Assembly: GCA_024404275.1 (NCBI GenBank)
Contig: JAKSQG010000026.1
Coordinates: forward strand, 1 to 14,962
Length of the DNA: 14,962 nucleotides
Reading direction: 5' to 3'
Source: Clostridia bacterium
Lineage (GTDB): Bacteria; Bacillota; Clostridia; Christensenellales; Aristaeellaceae
Shown here: positions 7,927-14,911 of the stretch, one piece after another
How the letters are laid out: each line of letters begins with the position of its first letter
How positions within the stretch are numbered: the first letter of the stretch is position 1
Position numbers and translations under genes: made by a program
The notes under the pieces: generated by a model
What the model saw: the letters and a program-made list of their open reading frames with translations, nothing else
Database searches by the model: none
Told to the model about the DNA's origin: nothing

Positions 7927-9342
7927 ATGAAGACTACCCGCTTCCTGCTTTCGCTGATGCTGGTGCTCACGCTGTGCGCTTCCTGCATCACCATCGCCGC
8001 TGCCGATGAACCCATCGTGCTGCGCGTGACCGACTGGTCCGACTCCACGCTCGTTTACCGTGAGCAGTTCCACAAGGAATTCATGGAGAAGAACCCCGAC
8101 ATCAAGATCGAATACACCCAGCTGACGATCGACCAGTTCAACAGCACCGTTGTGGGTGCCATCCAGAACGGCGACGGTCCCGACCTGTTCCCCGTTCCCA
8201 CCACCCTGAACCTGGCCTCCGTTGTCAATGAGGGCTGGTATCTGGATATGGAACAGTATGTGTCTCCCGAATTCGTTGCCTCCTTCCTGGACGGCGCGCT
8301 GGTGGAAGGCGTCCATCGCAAGAACGGCGTCCTGTACACCCTGCCCGAAGCGGGTTCTCTGTCCAACTCCATGCTGTTCTACAACAAGGACATCCTGGCC
8401 GAGTGCGGTCTGGAAGTGCCCACCACCTTTGAAGAGTTCCGTGAGGCCTGCCGCGTCATCACCGAAAAGGGTGCCGGCAACTACTACGGTCTGATCGAAG
8501 GCGGCAAGCAGGCCAACCGCTGCGAAGCGCTGCTGCGCGCGCTGGCTCAGTCCGCCGGTGCCAAGCTGTCCATCAGCGCCCGTGCGCTGACCGTGGATGG
8601 CCGCGCTCCCTATGATTCCGAAGGCATGAAGCTGGCTGCCGAGCTGCTGCAGGGCATCGTCGAAGACGGCAGCCTGTATCCCGACACCGCTTCCATCACC
8701 GCTCCTGAAGCCCGCGAGCTGTTTGCTCAGGGCAAAGCCGCTTTCCTGTGCCAGGGTCTGTGGTGCATCGGCACCTGGGCCAACGATCATCCCGAACTCA
8801 ACTACGGCGTCATGACCGTGCCGAAGGGTGCCGAGAACGGTTATGTGGCCACCGTTGAGCCCGGCCTGTGGATGGGCATCTATGCCAACACCAAGTATCC
8901 CGAAGCCTGCGCCCGTTATCTGGAAGCGCTTTACTCCGCGGATGAGTATCACTATCAGGCTGATGTCGTCAAGTCCGGTTCCTATGTTTCTGTCATCAAG
9001 GGCATCAACGAAGAAAACATGGTCGATCCCATCATGAAGGAATACTATGATGCCGCCATGACCTGCATCGACATCCCTGTCGTGACCAGCCGTGACGCCA
9101 AGTTCTATGACTTCTACGGCGTCGTCGTCGGTTCCACTCCCTCCCTGGCCAGCATCGCCCAGGGCATCCTGAGCCAGGCCATCGATGAGCCCATGGATTA
9201 TCTGTCCATGCTGGCTGATGCCGAAACCGCTGCCTGGAAGACCGCCTGCAGCACGCTGGGCCTCGACTTCGCCGAGCTGGAATTCACCAACTGGGTCGCC
9301 GGTCAGGCTTACACTGCCGAGGATTACGCGGCTCTGAATTAA
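7927..9342 (+). CDS. Extracellular solute-binding protein of the ABC sugar importer (SBP family 1)
   Basis: The capture protein of the importer (471 residues). After a signal sequence (Arg5, hydrophobic core about 6-26) come the usual binding-protein features: VLRVTDW near the start, EFMEKNPDIKIEYTQLT, NGDGPDLFP, YNKDILAECGLEVPTTFEEF and a GLWMGIYANTKYPEACARYL segment near the C-terminal third. The ATG at 7927 is chosen because TAGGAGG lies seven bases upstream; an upstream ATG at 7879 would place 16 odd residues before the signal peptide. The lipobox is poor: Cys20 follows CAS, whereas ITIAAA then D27 fits signal peptidase I. Codons are strongly C-ending (CCC, ACC, GTC, ATC), more so than in the neighbours, in line with high expression. 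Confidence 0.94.
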   Translation: MKTTRFLLSLMLVLTLCASCITIAAADEPIVLRVTDWSDSTLVYREQFHKEFMEKNPDIKIEYTQLTIDQFNSTVVGAIQNGDGPDLFPVPTTLNLASVVNEGWYLDMEQYVSPEFVASFLDGALVEGVHRKNGVLYTLPEAGSLSNSMLFYNKDILAECGLEVPTTFEEFREACRVITEKGAGNYYGLIEGGKQANRCEALLRALAQSAGAKLSISARALTVDGRAPYDSEGMKLAAELLQGIVEDGSLYPDTASITAPEARELFAQGKAAFLCQGLWCIGTWANDHPELNYGVMTVPKGAENGYVATVEPGLWMGIYANTKYPEACARYLEALYSADEYHYQADVVKSGSYVSVIKGINEENMVDPIMKEYYDAAMTCIDIPVVTSRDAKFYDFYGVVVGSTPSLASIAQGILSQAIDEPMDYLSMLADAETAAWKTACSTLGLDFAELEFTNWVAGQAYTAEDYAALN

Positions 9343-9362
9343 ACCATCGATAACCAAACCCC

Positions 9363-9400
9363 GGGGGCAGGGCGCCGATCACAACGCCCTGCCCCCTTCT
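9363..9400 (+). terminator. Very stable hairpin after the binding-protein gene (partial terminator or mRNA stabiliser)
   Basis: A perfect 12-bp, nearly all G-C stem (9363-9374 with 9385-9396) with a 10-base loop begins 21 bases after the stop codon. It is followed only by TTCT, too short for an efficient intrinsic terminator. It probably lets part of the transcription through to the next genes while protecting the upstream message, raising binding-protein output. Confidence 0.72.
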
Positions 9401-9451
9401 CCATGCCGGCTACGTGCCGCTGCGCCATTTGCCCGCAGGAAAGGAATAAAT

Positions 9452-10363
9452 ATGAAAATCGGATTTCTGACCAACGCTCTGGTGGAGCATGCCAGGCGCG
9501 CCGGCGATCATTCTTTTGACCGTCTTCCCGCCGTGGCGGACTGGGCAGCCGATCACGGCTTCACCGATCTGGAATGCGGACCGATGCTGCCGCTGGATCG
9601 TGCCGACTACGAGCAGGTGCTCTCCTCCGGCCGCATCTCTGTCAGCACGCTGATCTATTGCCGCAATTATCTCAGTACCGATCCCGAAGAAGCGGAAATG
9701 CATCTGCGGGAGCTGAAAAAGCGCATTGATTTTGCAGGCGATCTGGGAATCGGCAAGGTGGTGACCTCAACGGGCATCAATAAGTCTATCGAGGAAGGTC
9801 TCTATGACCGCGACCCTGCCGTGAAGGATCGGGGCAATTTGATCCGCCGTATTCCCGTGCGCAGCCTTGATGCGGTCGTCCGCACCTTTGAACCACTGCT
9901 TGAGCAAGCAGAGAAGAAAAATGTTCGTTTGTGCCTTGAAAACTGCCCCCTGATGGGCAATATCGCGATCTCGCCGGTCCTGTGGCAGCAGCTCTTCGAA
10001 CGGCTTGACAGCGACCATCTGGGGCTGGCGTACGATCCCAGCCATCTGGTTTGGGAAATGATCGATCCTTACGCCCCGATTGGCCGCTTTGCCGGCAGGA
10101 TCTTTCACTTTCATGCCAAGGACGCGGCGATCGACCGTGAACGCCTGGCGCAGACCGGCATCCTGACCGATTTCAGCTGGTGGAGCTACCGCATCCCCGG
10201 ACGCGGCGAGATAGACTGGCAAAAGATGATTGCCTTGCTGAAGGAAGCCGGTTATGATGGTACCATCAGCCTGGAACATGAAGATGATTTGTATGAGGGC
10301 AGCGCCGAAGCAGTTCAAAATGGATTGCTGAAAGGCAAACAATATTTGGAGCAATTCCTTTGA
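9452..10363 (+). CDS. Sugar phosphate isomerase/epimerase family protein (xylose isomerase-like TIM barrel)
   Basis: A cytoplasmic TIM-barrel enzyme of 303 residues in the AP-endonuclease-2/IolE-like superfamily, whose members isomerise, epimerise, dehydrate or cleave sugars with a divalent metal. Expected metal ligands are visible: E163 in CLENCP, D195 and H198 in YDPSHL, H219/H221 in FHFHAKD and E275 in SLEHED. RIPGRGEIDW (247-256) is the usual loop before the last helix. AAGGA lies six bases before the start. It follows the binding-protein gene and precedes a Gfo/Idh/MocA gene by 29 bases, a pairing seen in inositol-type and keto-glycoside pathways. Which reaction it performs cannot be read from sequence. 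Confidence 0.9.
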   Translation: MKIGFLTNALVEHARRAGDHSFDRLPAVADWAADHGFTDLECGPMLPLDRADYEQVLSSGRISVSTLIYCRNYLSTDPEEAEMHLRELKKRIDFAGDLGIGKVVTSTGINKSIEEGLYDRDPAVKDRGNLIRRIPVRSLDAVVRTFEPLLEQAEKKNVRLCLENCPLMGNIAISPVLWQQLFERLDSDHLGLAYDPSHLVWEMIDPYAPIGRFAGRIFHFHAKDAAIDRERLAQTGILTDFSWWSYRIPGRGEIDWQKMIALLKEAGYDGTISLEHEDDLYEGSAEAVQNGLLKGKQYLEQFL

Positions 10364-10392
10364 TCCATCCATAAACAACGGAGGAGTTAACC

Positions 10393-11490
10393 ATGATCAA
10401 TATCGGCATTATCGGCAGCGGCAACACGATCGGCATTGCACGCAACCACATCAACGCGTACAAGTGCTGCCCAGACGCTCGCATCACTGCTGTCTATGAC
10501 ATTCTGGAAGGTCGCGCGCAGACCACCATCGATCAGCTGGAGCTGACAGAAGCGAAGGCTTGCGTAAGCCTGGAGGAGTTGTTTTCCCTCTGTGACGCGG
10601 TCTCCGTCTGTACGCCCAACTGTGAGCATGTGCAGCTGACTGTTGCAGCGCTCAAAGCGGGCAAGCATGTTCTGTGTGAAAAGCCCTTTGCACCCACCCC
10701 TGAGGAGTGTCTGGAAGCCATCAAGTATGCCAAGCTGACGCAAAAGGTGGCCATGATCGGTCTTTGCTACCGTGATATTCCCGGCTTTGTCTACATGAAA
10801 AAGCTCATCGATGAGGGCCGCATGGGCAAAATCTATTTCGTGCGTGAAGAGCAGGGCGGCGACCGCATCGCTAACCCGGCTGTCAAGCTGGAGTGGCGCA
10901 TGCAGCAGGATCTGTCCGGTCCCGGCGCTGTGGCCGACTTTGGCAGCCACATGATGGATATCTGCGATTATTTGCTGCGTGATTGCTGCGGCGAAATCGA
11001 GGAGATCAGCTGCATGCAGTCCACCTGCATTCCGCAGCGGGAGATCATCGGCAAGCCCGGCAAAATGGGTGATGTGACCAATGATGATGTTTCCTGCTGG
11101 ATCTGCCGCACCACCGGAGGCACGCTGTACAATTTTACCGCCAGCCGCATCGGCGCTACCTTCATGCTGGAGATCGTCGGCGAGGGCGGCAAGATGACCT
11201 TCAACGGCGACCGTCCCTTTGAGCTGACGCTGCAGCTGAAGGACAAAAACGGCGGCTATACCGCAAAGCCCGAGGTCGTGCCTGTTCCCGAAGAGTGCTA
11301 CGGCACGGATGAGCACGCCCCGCGTGTACCGTTTGCGATTAACTTCTACTATGAAATCCGTCAGTTCCTCGATGCCATTATCAGTGGCAAGGAAACGCTG
11401 CTGACGCTGGAACGCGGCATGTATATTCAGACCCTGATTCAGGCTGCGCAGGAATCCGCAGACAGCGGCGAGACCGTCACTTTGTTGTAA
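10393..11490 (+). CDS. Gfo/Idh/MocA family oxidoreductase (second copy)
   Basis: A 365-residue NAD(P)-dependent dehydrogenase. The Rossmann motif IIGSGNTIG spans residues 6-14, the EKP motif lies at 96-98 (K97), and the substrate-site Asp/His residues appear in ADFGSHMMDI (D182, H186, D189). GGAGGAG lies a few bases before the ATG. It is clearly diverged from the copy at 359 in length and sequence, so it is not a recent duplicate. It sits between two TIM-barrel isomerase-like genes with spacings of 29 and 14 bases, which suggests that all three act on the same sugar. Relatives oxidise inositols, glucosides (to 3-keto sugars) or amino sugars. Confidence 0.94.
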   Translation: MINIGIIGSGNTIGIARNHINAYKCCPDARITAVYDILEGRAQTTIDQLELTEAKACVSLEELFSLCDAVSVCTPNCEHVQLTVAALKAGKHVLCEKPFAPTPEECLEAIKYAKLTQKVAMIGLCYRDIPGFVYMKKLIDEGRMGKIYFVREEQGGDRIANPAVKLEWRMQQDLSGPGAVADFGSHMMDICDYLLRDCCGEIEEISCMQSTCIPQREIIGKPGKMGDVTNDDVSCWICRTTGGTLYNFTASRIGATFMLEIVGEGGKMTFNGDRPFELTLQLKDKNGGYTAKPEVVPVPEECYGTDEHAPRVPFAINFYYEIRQFLDAIISGKETLLTLERGMYIQTLIQAAQESADSGETVTLL

Positions 11491-11504
11491 GGGAGGAAAA
11501 ATCA

Positions 11505-12368
11505 ATGAAGATTGGCGGACATTGTGTTCTCTTTGGCAAACAGATTGCGGAAGATACAGACGGCGTCATTTCCCGTTTGGCGTTTGCGGGTGCGGAAGGC
11601 TGCGAACTCGGTCAGCGTTTTTTCGGTGTGGATGACCGTGACAAGCTGACAGCTGTGCTGGAGAAGCATGACATCTCTCTGGCGGGCATGCACTGCAACG
11701 GCATGACGCTGCCCGATCTGCTGAATGACCCTGATAAGAGCCGTGCTTCGCTGACGGCGGTGGCGCGCTTTGTCGCCCCGCTGCCCAATCGTAACATCAT
11801 TGCCTCCGGTGGACCGGGCGACATGAATGCCTTTCCGCAGATCACGCTGCGCGAAGGTTCACCGATTGCTGAGCTGCATGATGCGGCCAACGTGCGTAAG
11901 ATCGCGGAAAACCTGAATGCGATTGCCAGAGATCTTAAAGCCGAATACGGTGTGCAGATCCATTATCACAATCACAGCTGGGAATTTGCCGATAATGGTC
12001 TTATCTGGTTTGCCCTGGCGGAATACGCTCCCGATGTCAAATTTGCCCTTGATACCGGCTGGGCGGCGGTGAGCGGTTTTGATCCGGTGGAATTGCTGGA
12101 ACGCTACCCCGACCGCTTCACCTATGTGCATCTGCGCGATTATCTTAAGAGCCCCGTTCCTGGCAATCGAATTTTCAAGGAAGTCCATACCGGCTTTGTC
12201 GATCTCGGCACCGGCGATATGAACTATCCCCGCCTGATGCACGCGATGGACAAGGTGCTTGGCCAAGACGATTGGGCCATCGTGGAATACGAATTGGGCA
12301 ATTTTGACACCGACAGCTATCAGAAGGCGATCGGATATCTCAAGGAGCTCCGGAGCAAAGGCTTCTGA
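11505..12368 (+). CDS. Sugar phosphate isomerase/epimerase family protein (IolE-like TIM barrel)
   Basis: A second TIM-barrel protein, 287 residues, with likely metal-site residues in IHYHNHSWEF (H155, H157), ALDTGW (D183), YVHLRDY (H209) and EYELG (E261). GFVDLGTGDMNYP (230-242) is the family's loop near the C-terminus. The YHNH motif and overall order resemble inosose dehydratase (IolE) and related keto-sugar enzymes more than the copy at 9452 does. GGGAGG lies eight bases upstream of the start. It is the last gene before a strong terminator. Likely substrates are the keto-sugar products of the neighbouring dehydrogenase; this is inferred from context only. Confidence 0.9.
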   Translation: MKIGGHCVLFGKQIAEDTDGVISRLAFAGAEGCELGQRFFGVDDRDKLTAVLEKHDISLAGMHCNGMTLPDLLNDPDKSRASLTAVARFVAPLPNRNIIASGGPGDMNAFPQITLREGSPIAELHDAANVRKIAENLNAIARDLKAEYGVQIHYHNHSWEFADNGLIWFALAEYAPDVKFALDTGWAAVSGFDPVELLERYPDRFTYVHLRDYLKSPVPGNRIFKEVHTGFVDLGTGDMNYPRLMHAMDKVLGQDDWAIVEYELGNFDTDSYQKAIGYLKELRSKGF

Positions 12369-12371
12369 TAC

Positions 12372-12409
12372 AAAGAGGACTGCCGCATACATGGCAGCCC
12401 TCTTTTTTT
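12372..12409 (+). terminator. Intrinsic terminator of the transporter/catabolic operon
   Basis: AGAGGACTGCC (12374-12384) pairs with GGCAGCCCTCT (12393-12403) with one A-C mismatch and an 8-base loop, followed by a run of T to 12409. It starts four bases after the stop of the last TIM-barrel gene. Confidence 0.92.
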
Positions 12410-12582
12410 ATTTTGCAAAAGCAGGCGGAACGCGTTATATCGGGTAGTGGAAAAACGCATGTTTCTTTTGTGTGCAGGAGAATACTTCGTTCGGGAGAGA
12501 GGCGATATCATCGATCTTTGCAAAATTCTTGAGTGTATCAAATGGGTTGAAAACGGAAAACCCCGATGCATAAGGGCATTTA

Positions 12583-12685
12583 CCGACACAAGGTCGGATC
12601 GGTCCGACGGCAACTGTGCTAAGCACGAGTATATGCTTCGTGCAAGTCCCGGGGTCTCTCGGCAGTTGGGAAAGAAAAAGTTCCC
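12583..12685 (+). ncRNA. Candidate structured RNA or leader with alternative hairpins
   Basis: GTCGG (12593-12597) can pair with CCGAC at 12583-12587 or with CCGAC at 12604-12608; the second option is a 6-bp stem on a TCGG tetraloop. Next, CAACTG (12611-12616) can pair with CAGTTG (12663-12668) and enclose a GCACGA/TCGTGC hairpin (12623-12628 with 12638-12643). GCAC at 12623-12626 can also pair with GTGC at 12616-12619. GGGAA (12668-12672) and TTCCC (12681-12685) form a further stem. Mutually exclusive pairings are typical of switches, but I match it to no known riboswitch class, and its strand and transcription are assumed. Confidence 0.3.
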
Positions 12686-12735
12686 GGCGGCTTTTGTGCG
12701 ATGAATTGTCAGTCAAGGGTAGGCGCGGAGGGGGC

Positions 12736-12757
12736 CGTGCCACTTGTGGGAAGCACG
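12736..12757. repeat. Inverted repeat over the -35 of the GH4 promoter (candidate operator)
   Basis: CGTGC (12736-12740) and GCACG (12753-12757) flank CCAC-TT-GTGG (12740-12749). The dyad covers the -35 hexamer at 12744-12749, where a bound repressor would block RNA polymerase. Part of the right arm, GGGAAGCACG, occurs again at 12861-12870 inside the GH4 gene, possibly by chance. Confidence 0.4.
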
Positions 12758-12772
12758 CCATTGTGCTATAAT
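12744..12772 (+). promoter_or_regulatory. Promoter of the GH4-HAD unit with extended -10
   Basis: TTGTGG (12744-12749), a 17-base spacer and a consensus TATAAT (12767-12772), with TG at 12764-12765 giving a full extended -10 (TGCTATAAT). The start near 12779 leaves a leader of about 60 bases before the GH4 ATG. Confidence 0.78.
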
Positions 12773-12837
12773 GAATGAACAGAACAAACTGGCAACATAT
12801 CCCAAAATCATAAAAGCGAGACCGGAGGAAAACAGCA

Positions 12838-14157
12838 ATGAAAATTACCTTCATGGGTGCGGGAAGCACGGTTTTTGCACGCAATGTGATCGGTGACTGC
12901 ATGTGCTCCGAGGCACTGCGGGACAGCGTTTTTGCCCTCTACGATATCGACGGCGACCGACTGAAGGAGAGCGAAACGATCCTGGAAGCCATGCGTCAGG
13001 GCAAGGGCGGCTATGGCAGGATCGAATGCTATCTGGGTGTGGAGAACCGCAAGGAAGCGCTGCGCGGCGCCGATTTTGTGGTCAACGCCATTCAGGTGGG
13101 TCTGTACGATCCCTGCACCATCATTGACTTTGAGGTGCCCAAAAAATACGGTCTGCGTCAGACCATTGCCGATACGATGGGCATCGGCGGCATCATGCGC
13201 GCGCTGCGTACCATTCCCGTGATGGCGGATTTTGCCCGTGATATGGAAGAAGTGTGCCCGAACGCGCTGTTTTTGAACTATACCAACCCCATGGCGATGC
13301 TGACGGGGTATATGCTGCGCTATACGGGCGTTAAAACGGTGGGTCTGTGCCACAGCGTGCAGGTGTGCAGCGAACATCTTTTGAAGTCGCTGGACATGGA
13401 GGACAAGCTGGAGGGACGCAAGGAGCTGATTGCCGGCATCAACCACATGGCGTGGCTGCTGGAACTGAAGGATAAGAACGGCGTCGACCTGTATCCCGCC
13501 ATCAAGGCGCGTGTGGAGGAGAAGCTGGCGGAGCCCGACTTCAAGGACAAGGTGCGCTTTGACTACATCAAGCATTTTGGCTACTATTGCACCGAATCGA
13601 GCGAGCACAACGCCGAGTACAACATGTTCTATATCAAGAGCAAGTATCCCGAGCTGATCGAAAGATACAACATTCCGCTGGATGAGTATCCGCGCCGCTG
13701 CGTGCGCCAGATCGAGGGCTGGAAGAAGGAATATGCCGAGCTGTGCGAAAAGGGCGTGCAGGATCATGCGCGCAGCCGCGAGTATGCCTCCCATATCATG
13801 GAAGCCTGTGTGACGGGCGCGCCGTATCAGATCGGCGGCAACGTGCTCAACACCAATTATCTGATCAGCAACCTGCCTCAGGAAGCCTGCGTGGAGGTGC
13901 CGTGCCTGGTCAACAGCTACGGCGTGCAGCCCTGCCGCGTGGGTGCGCTGCCTGTGCAGTGTGCTGCCATGAACATGACCAACATCAACGCGCAGCTGCT
14001 GACCATCGAAGCGGCGGTGACGCTCAAAAAGGATCATATCTATCAGGCGGCGATGCTCGATCCCCATACGGGCAGCGAACTGGACATCGACACCATCAAA
14101 AAGATGGTGGATGATCTGATCGAGGCGCACGGCAGCTATCTGCCGCAGTATCATTAA
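12838..14157 (+). CDS. Glycoside hydrolase family 4 protein (alpha-glucosidase/alpha-galactosidase-like)
   Basis: A 439-residue GH4 enzyme. This family cleaves glycosides by NAD-dependent oxidation at C3, elimination and re-addition of water, and needs a divalent metal, usually Mn. The NAD fold opens with FMGAGSTVFARN (5-16); LNYTNPMAML (146-155) is a family segment. The metal ligands match C171 in LCHSVQ and H203 in GINHMAW. The CHSVQ form is shared with MelA-type alpha-galactosidases and related alpha-glycosidases acting on non-phosphorylated substrates. There is no signal peptide. GGAGG lies nine bases before the ATG. The anomer and sugar (galactose, glucose or a uronic acid) cannot be fixed. 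It is co-transcribed with a HAD gene ten bases downstream. Confidence 0.93.
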   Translation: MKITFMGAGSTVFARNVIGDCMCSEALRDSVFALYDIDGDRLKESETILEAMRQGKGGYGRIECYLGVENRKEALRGADFVVNAIQVGLYDPCTIIDFEVPKKYGLRQTIADTMGIGGIMRALRTIPVMADFARDMEEVCPNALFLNYTNPMAMLTGYMLRYTGVKTVGLCHSVQVCSEHLLKSLDMEDKLEGRKELIAGINHMAWLLELKDKNGVDLYPAIKARVEEKLAEPDFKDKVRFDYIKHFGYYCTESSEHNAEYNMFYIKSKYPELIERYNIPLDEYPRRCVRQIEGWKKEYAELCEKGVQDHARSREYASHIMEACVTGAPYQIGGNVLNTNYLISNLPQEACVEVPCLVNSYGVQPCRVGALPVQCAAMNMTNINAQLLTIEAAVTLKKDHIYQAAMLDPHTGSELDIDTIKKMVDDLIEAHGSYLPQYH

Positions 14158-14167
14158 GGGGAAGCGG

Positions 14168-14818
14168 ATGGCATTCAAAGGCTTTTTGTTTGACAAGGAC
14201 GGCACGCTGTTTGATACCGAGCGGCTGTATATGAACAGCTGGATGGAGATCGCATCGGAGCGCGGCTTTGTACTGGATATGAAAGGCTTGGACCGCATGC
14301 GCGGCAAGGGCGGCGACACTTTGGCGCGTGCGGCGGAGGAGCTGCTGCCCGGGCTCGACTCGCAGGAGATCATGATGGCGGTGTTCCATCGTGCCGAGGA
14401 GAAGATGAAGACGGAGCTGCGGCTGATGCCGGGGGCAAAGGAGCTGCTGGTGTGGCTCAAGAGCAACGGCTTCAAAACGGCGGTGGCAAGCAGCGCCATC
14501 CGGCGGCAGATCGAGGAGAACCTGCAGCTGTGCGGCATCACGGAGCTGATCGATGTGATGGTCTCGGCGCAGGATGTATCCCACGGCAAGCCCGCCCCCG
14601 AGACCTTTCAAAAGGCGGCGGAGCTGCTGGGACTGCGTCCACAGGAATGCTACGCGGCGGAAGACAGCATGAACGGATTGATCTCCGCCCACACGGCGGG
14701 ATGCTATACCTTTTTTGTGCCCGACCTGAACCCGCCCACCGAGGAGCTGAAGCCGTATTATGATGAGCTGCAGCCCAGCCTGTTGGAAGTGCTGAAAAAA
14801 CTGAAAGAAAAAATATAA
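14168..14818 (+). CDS. HAD superfamily hydrolase, beta-phosphoglucomutase-like
   Basis: A 216-residue HAD phosphatase or phosphomutase. Motif I is FDKDGTLFD with nucleophile D9 and acid/base D11; motif II is VASSA (S108 or S109); motif III is K141 in GKPAPETF; motif IV is AEDSMNG (E165, D166). The cap domain inserted at about 17-85 fits the beta-phosphoglucomutase/sugar-phosphatase subfamily. It could convert a beta-sugar 1-phosphate to the 6-phosphate or dephosphorylate a sugar phosphate; no glycoside phosphorylase is seen beside it, so phosphatase action is equally plausible. AAGGGGA precedes the ATG, only ten bases after the GH4 stop. Confidence 0.9.
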   Translation: MAFKGFLFDKDGTLFDTERLYMNSWMEIASERGFVLDMKGLDRMRGKGGDTLARAAEELLPGLDSQEIMMAVFHRAEEKMKTELRLMPGAKELLVWLKSNGFKTAVASSAIRRQIEENLQLCGITELIDVMVSAQDVSHGKPAPETFQKAAELLGLRPQECYAAEDSMNGLISAHTAGCYTFFVPDLNPPTEELKPYYDELQPSLLEVLKKLKEKI

Positions 14819-14845
14819 GTTTTTTTACATACGGCGGGAATGTGT

Positions 14846-14862
14846 TGGCACAAAATTTGCAT
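14846..14862 (+). promoter_or_regulatory. Sigma-54 (RpoN) type promoter of the right-edge gene
   Basis: TGGCAC (14846-14851), five bases, then TTGCAT (14857-14862). The GG (14847-14848) and GC (14859-14860) are exactly 12 bases apart, as in -24/-12 promoters, and the match to the TGGCAC-N5-TTGCA consensus is complete. The expected start is near 14872, about 40 bases before the ATG at 14912. No sigma-A promoter of comparable quality is visible here. It implies an enhancer-binding activator encoded elsewhere. Confidence 0.68.
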
Positions 14863-14911
14863 AGTATAGAGCAAAGACCGTAAGGTCAAATTTATAAGGA
14901 GGAAGTATTCC

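Larger units (their letters stand above)
12410..12837 (+). other. Gap before the GH4 gene with no convincing gene
   Basis: The gap between the operon terminator and GH4 has no well-supported coding region. A plus-strand frame (12447-12704, 85 residues) starts at GTG without a Shine-Dalgarno sequence, and its ATG at 12459 has none either. A weak promoter-like pair, TTGCAA (12413-12418) and TATATC (12436-12441) at 17 bases, could start a transcript just after the terminator. The middle (12583-12685) is dense in inverted repeats, and the right end carries the GH4 promoter; both are listed separately. Confidence 0.55.

Noticed and set aside
7912..9357. Long minus-strand frame (481 codons) opposite the binding-protein gene
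   Set aside because: It is rich in Gly, His, Asp and Gln in the low-complexity way expected from the complement of strongly biased codons; no start signal.
12611..12668. Possible tRNA or cobalamin riboswitch in the gap before GH4
   Set aside because: No acceptor stem, anticodon arm or T-loop consensus can be laid out, and the conserved B12-box sequence is absent. It is kept only as an unclassified structured candidate.
12447..12704. 85-residue plus-strand frame in the gap before GH4
   Set aside because: It starts at GTG or ATG without a Shine-Dalgarno sequence, runs through the inverted repeats and resembles no family I recognise. Codon-level conservation in relatives would be needed to accept it.
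12861..12870. Second copy of GGGAAGCACG inside the GH4 gene
   Set aside because: It encodes part of the conserved GAGST nucleotide-binding motif, so coding constraint explains it better than a second operator.
12808..14589. 593-codon minus-strand frame opposite GH4 and HAD
   Set aside because: It spans two well-supported plus-strand genes and the GH4 ribosome binding site, and shows no recognisable protein family.
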